The notes beneath the pieces are model-generated. The model saw nothing but the letters and a program-made list of their open reading frames with translations. It searched no databases and was not told the origin of the DNA. From Lepisosteus oculatus (taxonomy: Eukaryota > Chordata > Actinopteri > Semionotiformes > Lepisosteidae): a DNA stretch of 64,000 nt. The position numbers and the translations under genes were made by a program. The stretch covers positions 16,857,817 to 16,921,816 of the forward strand of contig NC_090699.1 of NCBI RefSeq assembly GCF_040954835.1, given 5' to 3'. Each line of letters opens with the position of its first letter. Positions within the stretch are counted from its first letter, which is position 1. Of this stretch, positions 48,001 through 61,737 are shown in pieces.

Positions 48001-49332
48001 GATGCAGTCCCTGCGATTACTTCAATATCGCTTTTTACTGCTAAAACAACAGGCCTGAGTTCAAGACATTAATGAACTGCACATGTGGAAAAATCTTAAC
48101 AAGGAAACAACTTTAATGATTTAAAAATGTAACAGATCGCTTGCGACAAATGTGGCTGAACCGTAACAATGCAAAAGGGTACTTTCGTGGTTTGCTCAGC
48201 AGCTACGATTGGCCTCCCAGTCATGGCATCCATTAAAATGACAGCTGCCATTGTCTACCCGTTCTGCAATACATTTTTATATTTACTATTTAACGTATTA
48301 TTTGTCCACCTATAAAATATGCTGAGGTTTTTACAGGAAATCCACTTAAAGCACCATCCATAAAATGAAAACAGTGGTAGCTCTTTAAGTGTTTACACAC
48401 AACAACCTTCATTTCCTAAAAAGTAATGATTGATTTAGATATTTGAGTCCAGGCTGAATACTGAAACAGCACATAGATATTTTTCCTAATTTTCCCCAAA
48501 GTGCAAAAGGGTTCAACATTCTGCATTGTGCTACTTTTTCACCTTATATTGTCCCTGCTATTTGCTGGCAAAATGATCTTTGGTAAAAAAAAACAAAGTT
48601 CAGTTAATCCTGATACATTCATTTTCAATGCGAAAAGCAGACCTTTATCTTTATGATTGTGAAGAGAGGAACACATGATGACGAGGAACACCAGACACTG
48701 TGATGACTTAACATTGTAATATGAATTACAATGTTTGAAGAACCTGCTCAGTGTAAATTAAAGATCCTGAACGACCAACTTGACACCCAGATTCAATTAG
48801 ATTAATAGGTGTTAAAGCTGTTATAATTGTTGAAAACAGTAGTGTAAGATGAGAGTACATTCTGGAGGCTCTTGACTCAAACATATTGTAACTCTCAAAA
48901 GTGTCTAAAGTGTGTAAGATTCTTGTCTAGTCCTGGAAAGAAGTGTAAAATCCAGACCAGACAGGTTTATTGTTCACATTGCAAACTCAATGACAGCATG
49001 TCGTAGACTGTATCAGAACAGGTTTCTGTGTTTCCTGGATATAATGACTAAAGCTTATGTGTGCCTGTGGACCTGCATAGGAATCCTGCAAACAACAGCA
49101 AAGAATCCAATATCAAAAATAGAACATGCTTCAGAAATTGGACAGAGTTCCCATGAATATGGTTTTTACCCAAGTATTTTTTTAATTCAAGCGAAGATGA
49201 GAAGAGATCGACGCTGTCTCCTGGAGAACATCTTCCCTTGCTGTTCCCCTCTCTCCTAATCCCATTAGTCAGAGCTGTCCTGTGGACCAGAGCACTTCCC
49301 AGGGAAAGACAGGTCAAGGAGCCAAAGCTTAC
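45090..49332. other. intergenic DNA, nothing recognised
   Basis: No coding exon. A TA/GATA-type simple repeat lies near 46090-46140. A stretch around 48205-48300 looks less degenerate than its surroundings, but no claim can be made. Confidence 0.4.
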
Positions 49333-49422
49333 ATCATCACCCCTGAGACCGGGTGGAGCTTCTCGGGCACATCCAGGCCTCGGAGCCCCTGTCCCCCCTG
49401 GCACGCCGAAGAAAAAAGGAAC
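49333..49422 (-). other. isolated GC-rich exon-like cassette with collagen-like reading
   Basis: On the minus strand, GGGCTTTCAG| and GATGAT|GTAAGC enclose exactly 90 bp (30 codons, phase 0). It reads VPFFFGVPGGTGAP.. and ends PPGLRGDD, with several Gly-X-Y triplets and an interruption in the middle. It is far richer in GC than the surrounding DNA. It could be a decayed or isolated collagen-type exon, or chance. Confidence 0.2.
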
Positions 49423-49424
49423 CT

Positions 49425-50886
49425 GAAAGCCCTTTGAAGGGACGATATATACGGTGCTTTCTAAGCGCCTGAAATTGGACATGGCACTTGTGAGGATTCT
49501 GAAATCAACCTTTTATGCAAAGCACTTCAGACATTTCAAAGAGCAGTGTAGCAGACTTTGACATCAGAGAATGACAGGCTACGGCGACCAGCGGAGCTTG
49601 CGTATTGGGGTGACCCATACCTCAAAAAATTGTGATAGGCCATTGTGACCAGTAGTCACTCTGTTGTCTGAAAATAGGGCAAGGTCACATACAGTACATC
49701 AGTCCAGCAATACCAGAGCGTATACGACTCATGAAGGATAAATGTGTGCAAAGATAGGTTATTAATTCAGAGGCCAAGATGTACTTAATGCTTCATGAAA
49801 AAGAGGCAACCATAGCATATCTAGCCTACGATATGATCAAACGTATCTTAACTATAGCTGAAATACCCACCAAAGTGTCTCGGTTGGCCCGGACTGAGCT
49901 CCAACAGGCTGTGTATCCACCTGAAAAGCACACACAACCAGCCTGCGAGTTATTTTGAAGCAGGAAAAGAAAAAGAAGCCCCCACCTGAATTTAACGCAC
50001 CTTACTTTTTTAAAAAAACTGTCCGTTTTCTCAAATGTATAGTTTCGATATTTTTGAAAGATTTGAAGTCAAAGGTATTTGGCTAAATCTATTTTTAGCC
50101 AAACACTATCTATTTGGCTATATTTGGACAAATCTGTAAAGAAAATAAGTTAACATGAAAGCTGCATTCTTCTCAGCTGAAACAACATGTAAAGCTACAT
50201 GGAAATATTTGTACAAAGATAATGTTATTAGAATGTATTAAAAATGAATAACGCAATCGCCTTTATGTGCTGGTTTGCGCTCTGTGAATTGATGAGACAA
50301 TAAAAACCTCCTGTACTGAGGAGCCAGCAGGATCACACAGTACTTCTGGAAGATCCTGCTGCTAAAGAATCCAAGATTCCATGAGCAGGGCTCCCCAAGT
50401 TCCTGTGATGGCAAAAAGCTCGCTCCCTGATTAGTGTGGAGACAAAATCGCCTGCATTCGCTCTTAATGGAGCAGGATGCGATTTGCACTCAGAAACTAA
50501 AAAAAAAGAACTAAAAACCCCCACATCTTGGAGAGCATTTCCAGCGCTGATGTCTCGAAGCCCATTGGCAGGTCTAGCTTGGACTGTATAAAAGTATTGA
50601 ACAGTACGACATGTTTCATTGCGAAAGGTTTCTTGAAGCCTTGTCAAAACTACAGTAATACTGCAGTACGGCACAGCTCCAGGACCATCTTCTAATCATG
50701 AGGATTCCATGGAATGCCTAATTTTTTTCCATCAAATATTTTTAAAATTCAATTCTTTACTGTACTGATCTGATTGGACAACTGTGAAATCCAGTAAAAA
50801 TAAGGCCAATTCTGGAGATACTAAAGGATCACCCAATTTCAATTTACATTTTGTTTTTACCAATATTCAAAAACTATAAGGAAACA
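49425..50886. other. intergenic DNA, nothing recognised
   Basis: No feature supported. Confidence 0.45.
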
Positions 50887-50899
50887 TAAAGGAAGTGAT

Positions 50900-51138
50900 G
50901 CAAAGGAACAAGTAATAGGTTTATTCCATACTGAAAAAAAGAAGAAAGAGAACACAACGTTTCGGCCGTGGAGCCTTCTTCAGGTGTGAAGAAGGCCTTC
51001 TTCAGGCCGTGGAGCCTTCTTCAGGTGTGAGGTGAAGAAGAAGAAGGCTCCACGGCCGAAACGTTGTGTTCTCTTTCTTCTTTTTTATTACTTGTTCCTT
51101 TGCAGCCTACGCATGCTGACGCAGCTACCCACCTGAAC
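50900..51138 (-). mobile_element. fold-back element with 13-bp target-site duplication
   Basis: Same family as 35300-35491 in the opposite orientation; the head GTTCAGGTGGGTAGCTGCGTCAGC is at the right end. The arms ACACAACGTTTCGGCCGTGG (near 50953) and CCACGGCCGAAACGTTGTGT (near 51050) are perfectly complementary. The centre carries extra copies of the GAAGAAGGC / CTTCTTCAGG motif. A perfect 13-bp direct repeat, TAAAGGAAGTGAT, flanks it at 50887-50899 and 51139-51151. This is the youngest-looking copy in the window. Confidence 0.9.
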
Positions 51139-51151
51139 TAAAGGAAGTGAT

Positions 51152-54100
51152 ATTAAAAATGTAATAAATGAGTTTTGAAACCAACAGCATGTGTTTGTTT
51201 GTAATACCTCACAGTATGCATTTTCCTTTAATGAAGATGTCAGAGCAATATTATAAAAAGTCAGAGTTTTTTTATCAATTACAGAAACAACATTACAAGA
51301 CAGGCAACAGACTTGGTAAAGAACATTTGCAAAGTTTAATTCATTTAATTAATTAACTGCACACAGAAATATGTATTCCATACCCCATAACTCACTACTT
51401 TTGTTCCTCACAGACAGTCTATAAATAGCTCAAACCAGTTCAACAAATCGTGTGGGGGTGCTGAATTTTTATGATGGGTATGGGGGAAGAGAACGTCACT
51501 ACACATTAAAAGTGATGATTTCTATTTTGACTCGAACTGTGTCTCAGGAAGGATGGGCTCACAATGGACAATGGACAGATTGACTAGTAAATGAGACACT
51601 TTTAGAGAGGAAGGCTAATAGTTGGACACTTTAGAAGGCTAATAATTGGACATTAGTACCTAATGTCCAATCCATATTCTGGAATATGAAGATTTACTGT
51701 ACCATATATTATATGAAAGATTTTTAAATTAGATGTGATCATTTTACAAAGCCAGTAAGAAAGTTTTAAAAGAATAAACTGCATATGAAGTATTCAAACC
51801 CAAGACAAACTAAAAAACGCACTGCAATAATTTAATTAGTAATTGCACTAGGGTTACAGTACATTTCTTATTGTAGAATAACATTCTTTATAATATAGCA
51901 TTATTTAGCCTTGTATAAGCCCAGCCTTGTATAATCGAATGATTAATGTCAACCACAAGAAAATGCAACAATTATGCTTGGCTTTAGGGAACTTCAAGTT
52001 CAATTGAAACATGTTTGCTTTGTTCAGGCAGCACTGTAGCAGAACTATTCAGTAAATTGCTTCTCTCCCTTTCAGTATGCTCTCCAGACTCCCCAAGTTA
52101 TAAATTCTTTTACTGTTCCCCTACGCCTACTATGTTTTTTTCCCACAAACCTTTGCTCTGGTTATTGATTGTCACGTGTGCAGTCACCACAGGTCAGAGA
52201 GACGGAGCAGATAGAGTCATTATTTTCTTAACACTCGCACCAGCTGGCATTCTCAGCCTTTGAATGAAGAAGGCTTTGTGGACTCCCAGAGACCCGCTGG
52301 GCACATTGAAAACACACCCGAGGGGTGAGGAGCTGGGAAAGTGGAGGCCTCTCTATAAACAGAGAGACTGGAGCTCCTCCAGCCTACAGGAGCACTACTC
52401 AATTCTGTCAGGATCTTATCCAAACGACAGTCCACAGAAACAATCCAGCTCGCAGCGCTAATAGCAGACTCTCCAGGTTGTTCTGGGCTCATCCAGCGAG
52501 CAGGGGAACCAACAGTCACAATGTAGTGCTGAGTAAACAGGACAGAACAAGCCTGCCCTGCCTCAGTCTTAACCTAACTTCTACTAACTCTACATTACAA
52601 AGCAAAACCCAAACATGGAAAAAGCATGACGCAAAGGTGGTTCATGTTATTGGAAGACAGAAGAAACATGACAACATGTCAGAGAAAAGAACTATTCATA
52701 GCTATGTGCTGGAGAGCTGTGGGAGTTTTCTGTCACATTTTAATAGGTGGTTCCTTCCTCAGTCTTAATTATTGAATGACAGCAGCAAGTACAGACAGCA
52801 TGTGTGAAACATGCAGGCCTGGCTTACTTATTTCTTTTTATACTTTGAAATATACAATACATTACATTACAAAATACATTTTGTTTATGCTATTATCAAC
52901 ACATGTTGCACTTTGTTTTAATTCGGCTAATTTGGAGTGTGTAATTCACTAATCTTTGAGTGGAAGTATCTCACTCATGAGTATATGTTAATACTGTATT
53001 GCTATCCAGTAGCATGTCCATGCCTTTCCTTTTTTCCTAGATTGATACAGGAGGTGGGGTACAACCAAGCCACAAAACTCAGATGAGATTTAATCCCAAA
53101 AATTAATCCACATTTTCTTTTTTTTTTATTTGAAAATGCATACCTTTTCCTTTCAAATCTTTAAACCTTTAAACCACCCCAACCATTTTGCCCCGATGTA
53201 GAATTAAAAGATGATGTTTTTTTGGATCATTAAAAGGCAAATCTTACTGACATTTCACACTCCTTCAGTTTCAGCTTTTTACATGCTAAAGAACACAATT
53301 TAAATTACTGGAAAAACCATTTCAGTCACAAGGCAGTTTTGTTCTTATACAACAGGTACTGTGTAGCACTAAAAAAATAAATCATATGGAAATTAGAGAT
53401 AAAGTCATCACTGAGCTGAGCCAGGTTTCATGGAAACACATTCAGTCCTCTGCGCAATACAGCATCTGTCCCGGGTGTTATAGAAGTCACCTCTGAAATG
53501 CGAACGTTTGAAAACACATGGGGACTGATAAGACCTCAGTCGCAATGAAAAGAGCCTGCTCTCCTTTCACAACACTTTTTACAAAACAAGGACAATGCTC
53601 TTCTGAGGAGTGAGGAGGTCGAAGAGATGAAGGGTGTTTTGGTTTTTTGCTTTATAGAACCACCCCAGCAAAAATAAAATCAGAAAAACAGGTTTCTTAA
53701 CTTGAACAATTTGAGCCGCCACTTCAAAAGAATAAGCACAAGAGATTTGCACGGAGAAGGAGGCTGTCACTCAGCAGAAGAACGCTGGACAAGCGAATAA
53801 GAACAGCCACCACACGGAACAACAAAAGGATCACAAAAATCCTGTGCATATGAGTTCAGTGGCAACTTGTGTTTTCCTTTTGGGGTACAGTCTGCATCTG
53901 CTCTAGAAGGAATCGTCATGTCTGTACTTCATTGCAAAAGAATAAACCATTTACACATCTTCCAATCCTTAAAAACAATTTGAAAAAGTGGACTGAGGAC
54001 GCAAGAGCAGAAATCAATCCAAGAAAGCAACATTAATTATGACATTTATTTTTGCTTTCTTGAATAACATGAGTAAGACAAAGGGCTCTTTTTTTCCTAG

Positions 54101-56075
54101 AGGTTTGGAATCATTCATGAATCTAAATGGCTTTCACCATCATGGTGGAGGACTAAACCACCAGTTTTTTTATCACATTACAGTATATTTTGTTAGGCTT
54201 TAAATGATGTTTTCACAAACCAAGTATCACTAAATGGAGATATCATTTTCAGAACATTTGCAAAACCTTAGTGGTATTTGATTAAAGATTTAAAAACATG
54301 GCTCATAATTTAGAAAAAAAGGCAATAACATAAATGAATATACAGTACAAACATTATACACTAGTTATATTTTAACCTAATGAGAAACACTGATCTTAGG
54401 ATATAAATACACAATAAATAGATACAATTTTATTTCCCAAGAAAGAAAAACACATCATGAGCAGGCTTTTCTGATACTCCCCCTTGACGATCAGAATAAT
54501 TACAGAGGGGTTTGAAAGTGTTTTGCACGTTCTTGTACAAACACAAGGGAAAAGGTTCTCCCTGACAGAATTACAGCCGGGCTGCCCTGTGTGGAAAATC
54601 GCAGTGATTCCCAGCCTGGCGGTTCACCACACTTCAAACAGGAGCTTAACATTACCAGGAGCTAAAATCAATAGAGCTTTTCTGTCAGGTAAAGGGCAAC
54701 CCCCAGTCAAAAGGCAGCATACGTCTTAGGGCTACAAGCGAGTTGATTTTGGACGTTTTCAGTATTTTTACACCTTTCACAACAGCCTGTCTGACTCCCT
54801 CTCTGCCTCTCCAGCATCACTGGCACTTTTCCCCTCTGCCTTGACAATCACAAATTTCAGTTTCGATTGCAATTCGAGATGTAAAGGTCAGATGGGAAGG
54901 TAAGTAAATTAAAGTGTACAGTAGATATTGATTATAAAGCTATTTTGCTAAGCCTCTATCTCCATCTCTCTATCAGAAGGACAAATATTAGTTGTATCAA
55001 AAAAAAAGAGGAAACTGAATTGCGGCCATTGAAAAGGACATTTCACACTCTCTTGGTGGCAAAATATGGTATTATTAGCAACTATTCGTACAAGTGAGGC
55101 CAATTCTTATTAAAATCTTGTGATACTATGAGAGATCACTCTGTCATTAACGTTTTGAGTGTGGTCAGGTGAGACATGGACATGATTGCTAACAAGGACT
55201 GTTTTTTTAACCTGAGCCATTTGTTTTTGAACCTATTACAGATTGGAAATTACAGAGACAAGAAACATAATTTGTCGGAAGAGGTCTTCAAATATCCACC
55301 TCTTTCCCTGGTGAGCCTCAATCACTAAGGACAAGGGGCACATGAGACATTTTCACTTTTCTTCCCTGTGGGGCATTTTTGGAGAATAAAACAGCTGGAT
55401 GTCTTGCTGGGATTACACAATACTTCAAAGATAAGGACATTGTGAAGACATATTGTTATATTCTGGGCAAAAGTGTTTAATCATGAATTGTGGACTGTAC
55501 AAGGGAAAGTCCCGTTTCCAGCGACTGGAAGTTAACCGAGAACATGCTACAGTGTATTAAAGGAGGGAGGACTAATGTGAAGCATTCCAGGCTCTTTCTG
55601 CTCAATTCCAGCTGAAAATATTAATAGAGGCCATACAAAAATATCTTATGGCCACACCACAAAGCAATTATGAATGACTTACATGTATGGAAATAACCCA
55701 CAGTAAAACATCCAAAAAATATATTTTTTTCTCAGGGATTCATCTACGTATCTGTTTAGCTTTCAACATTGAATTGCAGAGCAAAAGTCACAGGAAACAG
55801 AAAACCAAAGCCACTCCAAAGCTCAAAACTGATATGTTTGTTTGGACGTTGCTAAAATTATAGTTTGCATTCCAATACATTACTTAAACTTCTGTAGTGT
55901 GCATGTTTGCTTTGGTCTCCTCATCAGATCATTCATCGGCGATTTTAATGGTGACATTTTGGAGCTTTAAAATTGGTATCCAGGCAAGACTTCCAACAGT
56001 TTGCAACTTCCAGCGAATCAATAAAAATACCAGTCAGTTTCTGTCTGATATGTATAATAGGCTGTGCTTACACAA
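51152..56075. other. intergenic DNA, nothing recognised
   Basis: About 5 kb of AT-rich DNA with no convincing exons, repeats or RNA genes. Confidence 0.45.
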
Positions 56076-56084
56076 CATGTGCCC

Positions 56085-56245
56085 GATCCGTCATCGGAAA
56101 GCTGCTTGTCCTGGTTAAGGCTGTGGTGACCCAGAACCTATTTGGGAAGGAAGGCAACGTGGGACCAGGTTCCAGAACTCGTGGATGGGACGCCAGTCCA
56201 TTGGACGGCACCATATCGCTTCGTCGCCTGTACAATGAGTACCCA
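56085..56245 (+). repeat. degraded SINE/LINE tail
   Basis: Contains GCTTGTCCTGGTTAAGGCTGTGGTGACCCAGAACCTAT and GATGGGACGCCAGTCCATTGGACGGCACC. These are phrases of a common fish repeat tail ('..GGACGGGACGCCAGTCCATTGCAGGGC..'). Confidence 0.55.
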
Positions 56246-56249
56246 TGCT

Positions 56250-58734
56250 TTCCAATGAGGGGCTTAGCAAGAGGAGGCTTGTGCACAATGCCTGCCATCT
56301 CCAGCTGTGCTATACATGAATGTAAACTGCTAATGGCCACATTGCATAGATGCCATTCTATACCTAATTAGTCACACTTGCTAGTGAAGGGTTGAGCTCT
56401 TCTGAGGCTGGTTGGTAAGCCTATAGCTAATGTTTTAAACTCCCAGCTGCAGACAATGCATGTCACACAGCTTTATCATTATCCCTCTCTACAGCATTAA
56501 ATAGTTGCTTATATACAAAGGACAGCAAAGTGGATCCATTTCTTCTTTAAACTGTAAACATGGGCAGTGTAAGGCACCACTGAGCTAGAAAAGCACTGCT
56601 GCTGCTCTGGGGAGAGCGTTGCAATTGTCATAAGGAACATGTCCGGAGAAATATTTCCTTTATAGGAATGTCTTTTGTTTATGAAGACACGGGGTGCTTT
56701 AGGTCTGATACCTTTAAACATTTTAAATGTAAATCCAAAACAATATACTTTGTTATTAAATAAGGTAATTCATGGTGCACTCTTGTTTATTTTATTTATT
56801 TGATTTTTCCTACTTTGTTTCACATATCAAAAGAATTTAGATACACGCCTCTGTGAATTGCAACAGACTTCCTTTAGGTTTCTAATCATGTATCTGAAAA
56901 ATGGTAAAACAGATCTTTCTATTTTCTAGGAACTATTTAGTTCAATGGAGAGGCTTGGTACTGTTCAGGTCTTTTGTGTGCAAAGCTGATCTTCCTAAAA
57001 TGATACTCGACAGGGCCCTGCTTGTTAAGAACTCTCTGTCCTGAAAGAAACCGTGCAGAAAACAAGAAAGCTACTTTTCCCAATGGCTTCCTGTGATGGC
57101 ACAGGTACCAGACAGCCGCAGAGCTTGTAGATCCAACAAGCCTTCAGCAGCTCACCCCACAGTGGTTTCTGGATGTTTTCGAGTTTTCATCTCACACATT
57201 ACCGAAGCTTTAGAAAACCTGAATGGAACTGGAGACAAAGGTGAAAAAAGGTGTATTCTGGTGGATCAAAGGACAATCATTATAATGATAGCTTCTAGGC
57301 CTTGTGTATAATTGGTCTAAGACTGGTTTAATAAAGGAATGAAATCAAATCCAGGCAGCTGGATTAAGTATAAACCACACTGAGGAATGAAAAATTGCCT
57401 TGATAAATTTAAGATGAAATATTACCCTTAATTTTGGAGCTGATGCTGTCATGAAAGGTTGTTATTTGTTAAACAGACATCACTCGAGCTAAAAATATAC
57501 ATTTGTCACTACAGCAGAAGGCATCCTTCAATATAAAAAAAAACATCTCATCATTATTTTTTCAATAAAATGATAGCAGATGGCCAAGATCATACATCAT
57601 TCAGCCACATTCAATTCCTCTGTAACAGCTGAGCTCAATTCTCAGAAGGGAAACATAATATTTTAATTTAGTTTACAATTTCTGAACTTCACACATGGAA
57701 CAAAGACAGTAGATGTGATATTGTTATGGTATATCAATCACGGCTTTGAACTCACAGCAACCAGACAAAGCCATGACCTTATAAAGAAGCTATAAAAAGC
57801 GAAGCAGGGTGCTTTAATTTACTCTTAGCTTCAGGATCTCTGGACTCTGTGGCTCCATGCAGCCTATTTTCCTCTTAACTTTCCCGACTCTCCATTGTAT
57901 TGCTATCTCCAGTCAGGCCGTGTCTCGCTATCCGGATCTTCAAAGAGGAATGTTCTCTCCTTTTCTCCTTACCTCTGTTTTCTCATTGTACAGAGGTATC
58001 TGTCTTCACAAGCTGGGAAGCTCAATGTAATGCTGACCCATAAAAAGAAATAAAAATACAGTACGTTTATGAGACAGATACATGTAGCTAAAACAAAATT
58101 CCAGTTTTGTTTATGCGGAATTTGGCCACTCTGCAATTACTGTATAGCTTTATTAAAAAAAAACATTTGTAGCCTCAGTCAGAGAATAACATAGTGCTGG
58201 ATGTTGGTCATTAGATTTATATGTTGTGCTCTCTGCATGATGAAAATGTTCTTGAGGCTGCCATCTGCAAATTGGCTGTCGGAACCGTGCTTGTTCATGA
58301 AGTCAGCAACGTGAAAATAGTGAAAAATGTCACCTTACCATGAACAAAAACGAACACTCAGCGAGCTGTGCATGTGTGTATAGTTCCTGTAAAAGTCCAC
58401 AGACTCTCTACAGGGATTGTCCAGCATATTTGAAAAGCAGGGGCAGTTTCAAAGGCTGGTCTGAACCAGAAAGGGTTACACAAACTGTAGCTGTATGTTT
58501 AAAAAGACAACATTTGTTTCCTAGAGAAACTCAGAAAATGTAAGAAATGTAAGATCTTGGCTAGAGATACAAGGGAATCTGTAAGCAAGGACCATTTAAA
58601 TACATTTGCTTCAGTAGGTTTTTTGTACATGTGTATTTGTGCTCCTGGAGAGTTTCTTCAGCATGTAGGCATGGCTTTCAAATGCCTATTAAATGAAAAT
58701 TTGCATAACCGTGCGTCTAATTAAAACCCTAGGA
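56250..58734. other. intergenic DNA, nothing recognised
   Basis: No feature supported. Confidence 0.45.
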
Positions 58735-58739
58735 AACTG

Positions 58740-58945
58740 GCCTTTCTGTGTTTTTGCTCCAAGGCTGCAGAATGATCTCCCAGTCTTAGGTCTTACAAAA
58801 CACATCTTTAAATGCACTTTTACGATCTTGTTTTAATTCTGTTTAATTTATTGTATTAAACTGTATTTTTTATGTTTGTTTAATTATATAGTGATTTAAG
58901 ATTAGGTAATGAAAGGTGCTACAGGTCTATAAAATCAAATCTCTA
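58740..58945 (+). repeat. L2-like LINE 3' end, decayed
   Basis: GCTCCAAGGCTGCAGAATGATCTCCCAGTC..CTTACAAAACACATCTTTAAATGC corresponds to the end of L2-type reverse transcriptase genes ('LWNDLP..LKTHLF'). The tail GAAAGGTGCTACAGGTCTATAAAATCAAA resembles the L2 terminal 'AAAGGCGCTATATAAATAAA'. Confidence 0.5.
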
Positions 58946-58949
58946 GATT

Positions 58950-59659
58950 CATCAGGTCTGAAAGCTTTCCCATATATACCAAAATTTAATACACCGGTTA
59001 AAGAAAAAAAAAAGGCAATAATGAATTGCATTTGTTTCTGATACACATAAATGTGAGTTAGAGCTACAACCTATGTATCACATTTTACATCCTTGGACTG
59101 AGGGGACAGGCACACTGTTTGATTCGGTGAATGAAAAATAAGGTCTGCTTGAAACTTTAGCTGATTTCCCCTTACTGTCGAGGTATCCTTTACCGCTCTG
59201 TGGTACAATTGGAAAAGCTCACATTTCGCATTGTCTGTCTGAACAACTCCTGAAGAAAAGGGTCATATTACCATGGATCCAAACACATCAGATCACCGCC
59301 TGTGGCAGCCTTTGTGAGTCATTAATGAGGAAGTGACAGCAGCTGCAACACAGTGAAGGAAATGTCATGTTCTTCCTTTCCCCCATAACGTGCTGGTCAA
59401 AACAAGAGCCCCGTGTGCAGGTGAACCAGATGTACCGATTCCAATGGGAATTCAACTCAGGACCCGACCTACTCACCCATACTGCTGTGAGATGGAAACA
59501 GACTTCTGGAAAGAAATGACACCCTCCCTTCACCCTGGGAGAAAGCAAAGGCTCAGTAATCACCTGAAGTGAGATAAAACATCACAGAGAGAAGCAAAGG
59601 CTGGGAACGAAGGTGTCTTCTGCTCCACTACTACACCACTATTCCTGCAGTGAATTAAG
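58950..59659. other. intergenic DNA, nothing recognised
   Basis: No feature supported. Confidence 0.4.
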
Positions 59660-59664
59660 ATAAA

Positions 59665-59938
59665 ATCAGTTTATTGGTCATGTACAATCTCTTGCATTAA
59701 GAATTAGTCTTTTCACATACCCCAGCTTGCTCTCCATGAGACACAGACACGGAGAGAAGCTTGGGGTCAGAGCGCAGGGTCAGCCATTGTACAGCACTCC
59801 TGGAGCAGTTGGGGTTAAGGGCCTTGCTCAGGGGCCCAAAGGAGTAGGATTCCTCTGCCAGCCACAGGATTTGAACTGTCATCCTTCCAGCCACAGGCGG
59901 AGATCCTTAGCCACAGTGCCACTCTTATGTGGCTATTA
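59665..59938 (-). repeat. tRNA-derived SINE, near full length
   Basis: On the minus strand: a head GTGGCACTGTGGCTAAGGATCTCCGCC with a B-box region GACAGTTCAAATCC; a body GGGCCCCTGAGCAAGGCCCTTAACCCC..CTCCATGGAGAGCAAGCTGGGGTATG-like; and a tail ending CCAATAAACTGATTTTAT. Over 200 bp are clearly shared with the copy at 61740-62008. Confidence 0.85.
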
Positions 59939-59939
59939 A

Positions 59940-61735
59940 ACACCTGAAGCTCCCCAGAGTGTCATTGCTATGGCTATCTGCTCTAAATTGTTAACCAGGG
60001 CTGTTTCATCACAATTTGCTTAGATAGCACACGATAACGAGAGAACAGTGCTGAATGGGTCACCTGTTGGTTTAGGTTTTAAAAAAGTGTGCACGAGCCT
60101 CAGTAAAATGATAGACTTTTAAGAGACAATTATTAAGAGTACTGTACTGTTAACAAGTAGAATGTGACATTAACTAAGTGAAATTACACTTCATAGAAAA
60201 AGAAGGATGAAAATCATAAATTGAGCAGAAAATTCCTTTATTTTAAGGTGAGACGTTATTAACTCATGTCGGGTTTTTCCTCCCCCAGATAACAGGTTCA
60301 TTTGTCAGGGAACACAGAGCAGCATGTTAGTGAAACTCTTGACAGACTGTAGCCTCAAGCAGGTGGAAAAAGACTCTTTCCATCATTCCTGTTCTTGACA
60401 GCTTCAGTTAAATCTGTGTGCTTTCTTACAGCTGCCTAACTGGTAGCTAAACAACAGCAGGCTTAAAGGTGTATTTGCGCCATCTACTGGGGACAGAGCT
60501 CCTTTTCACAGCAGATCATAGCACAGGCAGCCGTGCAACCTGAGACACACTGCTTCATGACACTAGTCCAGCACAAAGTGTGGTAACATGTCTATTAAAT
60601 ATACGTTATACGAACATATATTTATTCAGAGATGCAACAACTTATAGAATGTGCAACATAATGCTTAGCTTGATTTACCTTCAGTACTCACATTTAAGTG
60701 TTCTGTGATCTAAGTACAATGCCAACACAGATGCTGTTTTAAAATCACATCATATTTAATGCGCACAGCTCCCTGAGAAATCAGAGCAGCCCTGTGTGGC
60801 TGTGAAGAAGAGGTGCTGCAGACCACTGCACACAGAATCGAGAAGCATCTCCAAAATGTCCCGGAGAGCGAAGCTTCTTGCCCGACCTGGGCACGTGGCT
60901 TCATCGCGTCAGCTCTGAGCAGCTGTGCTGCTGCTCTGTCCTGTGTTATTTCTGTCATTGCCCGACCTTCAGCGACACACACATCCCTAATTGCATGACT
61001 TTTCCACAGCTTCCTCCTTGTTGAGAAAGCACCACGCATATTTACACATACGAGCAAATCTTTCAAATTAGGCAACTTGTCAAACAGAGCTGTCCAATCT
61101 GGCAGGGGCCTCTGAGGTCCTATCACACAAACATCCTAAATCCCTTGATGTGTTAGGATGTGAAGTTTGCGATAATGCTGAATCCAGCTGCTTGCAGACG
61201 CCTTAAGAATGTTTTTACCATAACAATTTTAACAAGACACCTCTCTTGTGTTTACAGAGAGAATATCCCAGAATGCATTACCCATGACATTCAAATGATG
61301 GATGCTCTTGTTCCTTTTGTTAAAATTGGGAAGCGTTTAAATTTTACATTTACCCATGCTTCTCTTCATGTTCAACTTGAATTCTACTGTTTAGGAAATG
61401 ATAGGAAATTAGACCATACAAGAAATAAGAATTCTTTTCACATTTTTGCTAAATTTGAAATATTTATCTGGATTGTCACCAATTGTAAATGGATATACAC
61501 TAGTGACATCTAGTGGATTTTTCATTTACTGCAGAGAATTGCGTTGTTTTCTGATATTAAAGGCAACAGAGGAAACCTGAGGAGTTTTTTAAACTTTAAG
61601 GTCTATGTTGAACCAGCATTGCATAATTTCCTAAATGAACATAACTTTGTAGCCTTTAAAATGGTAGTGTTTTGTTAAACATAAAAGCTACACAATAATA
61701 TAATAACTTGATATAATCAAATTTTAAATTAGGAT
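59940..61735. other. intergenic DNA, nothing recognised
   Basis: No coding exon supported. Around 60800-61010 the DNA is more GC-rich but shows no family resemblance or splice structure. Confidence 0.4.
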
Positions 61736-61737
61736 TA

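Noticed and set aside
59860-59935. A tRNA gene on the minus strand
   Set aside because: The A/B-box-like region is the head of a SINE, present in three copies nearby, and does not fold as a complete tRNA.
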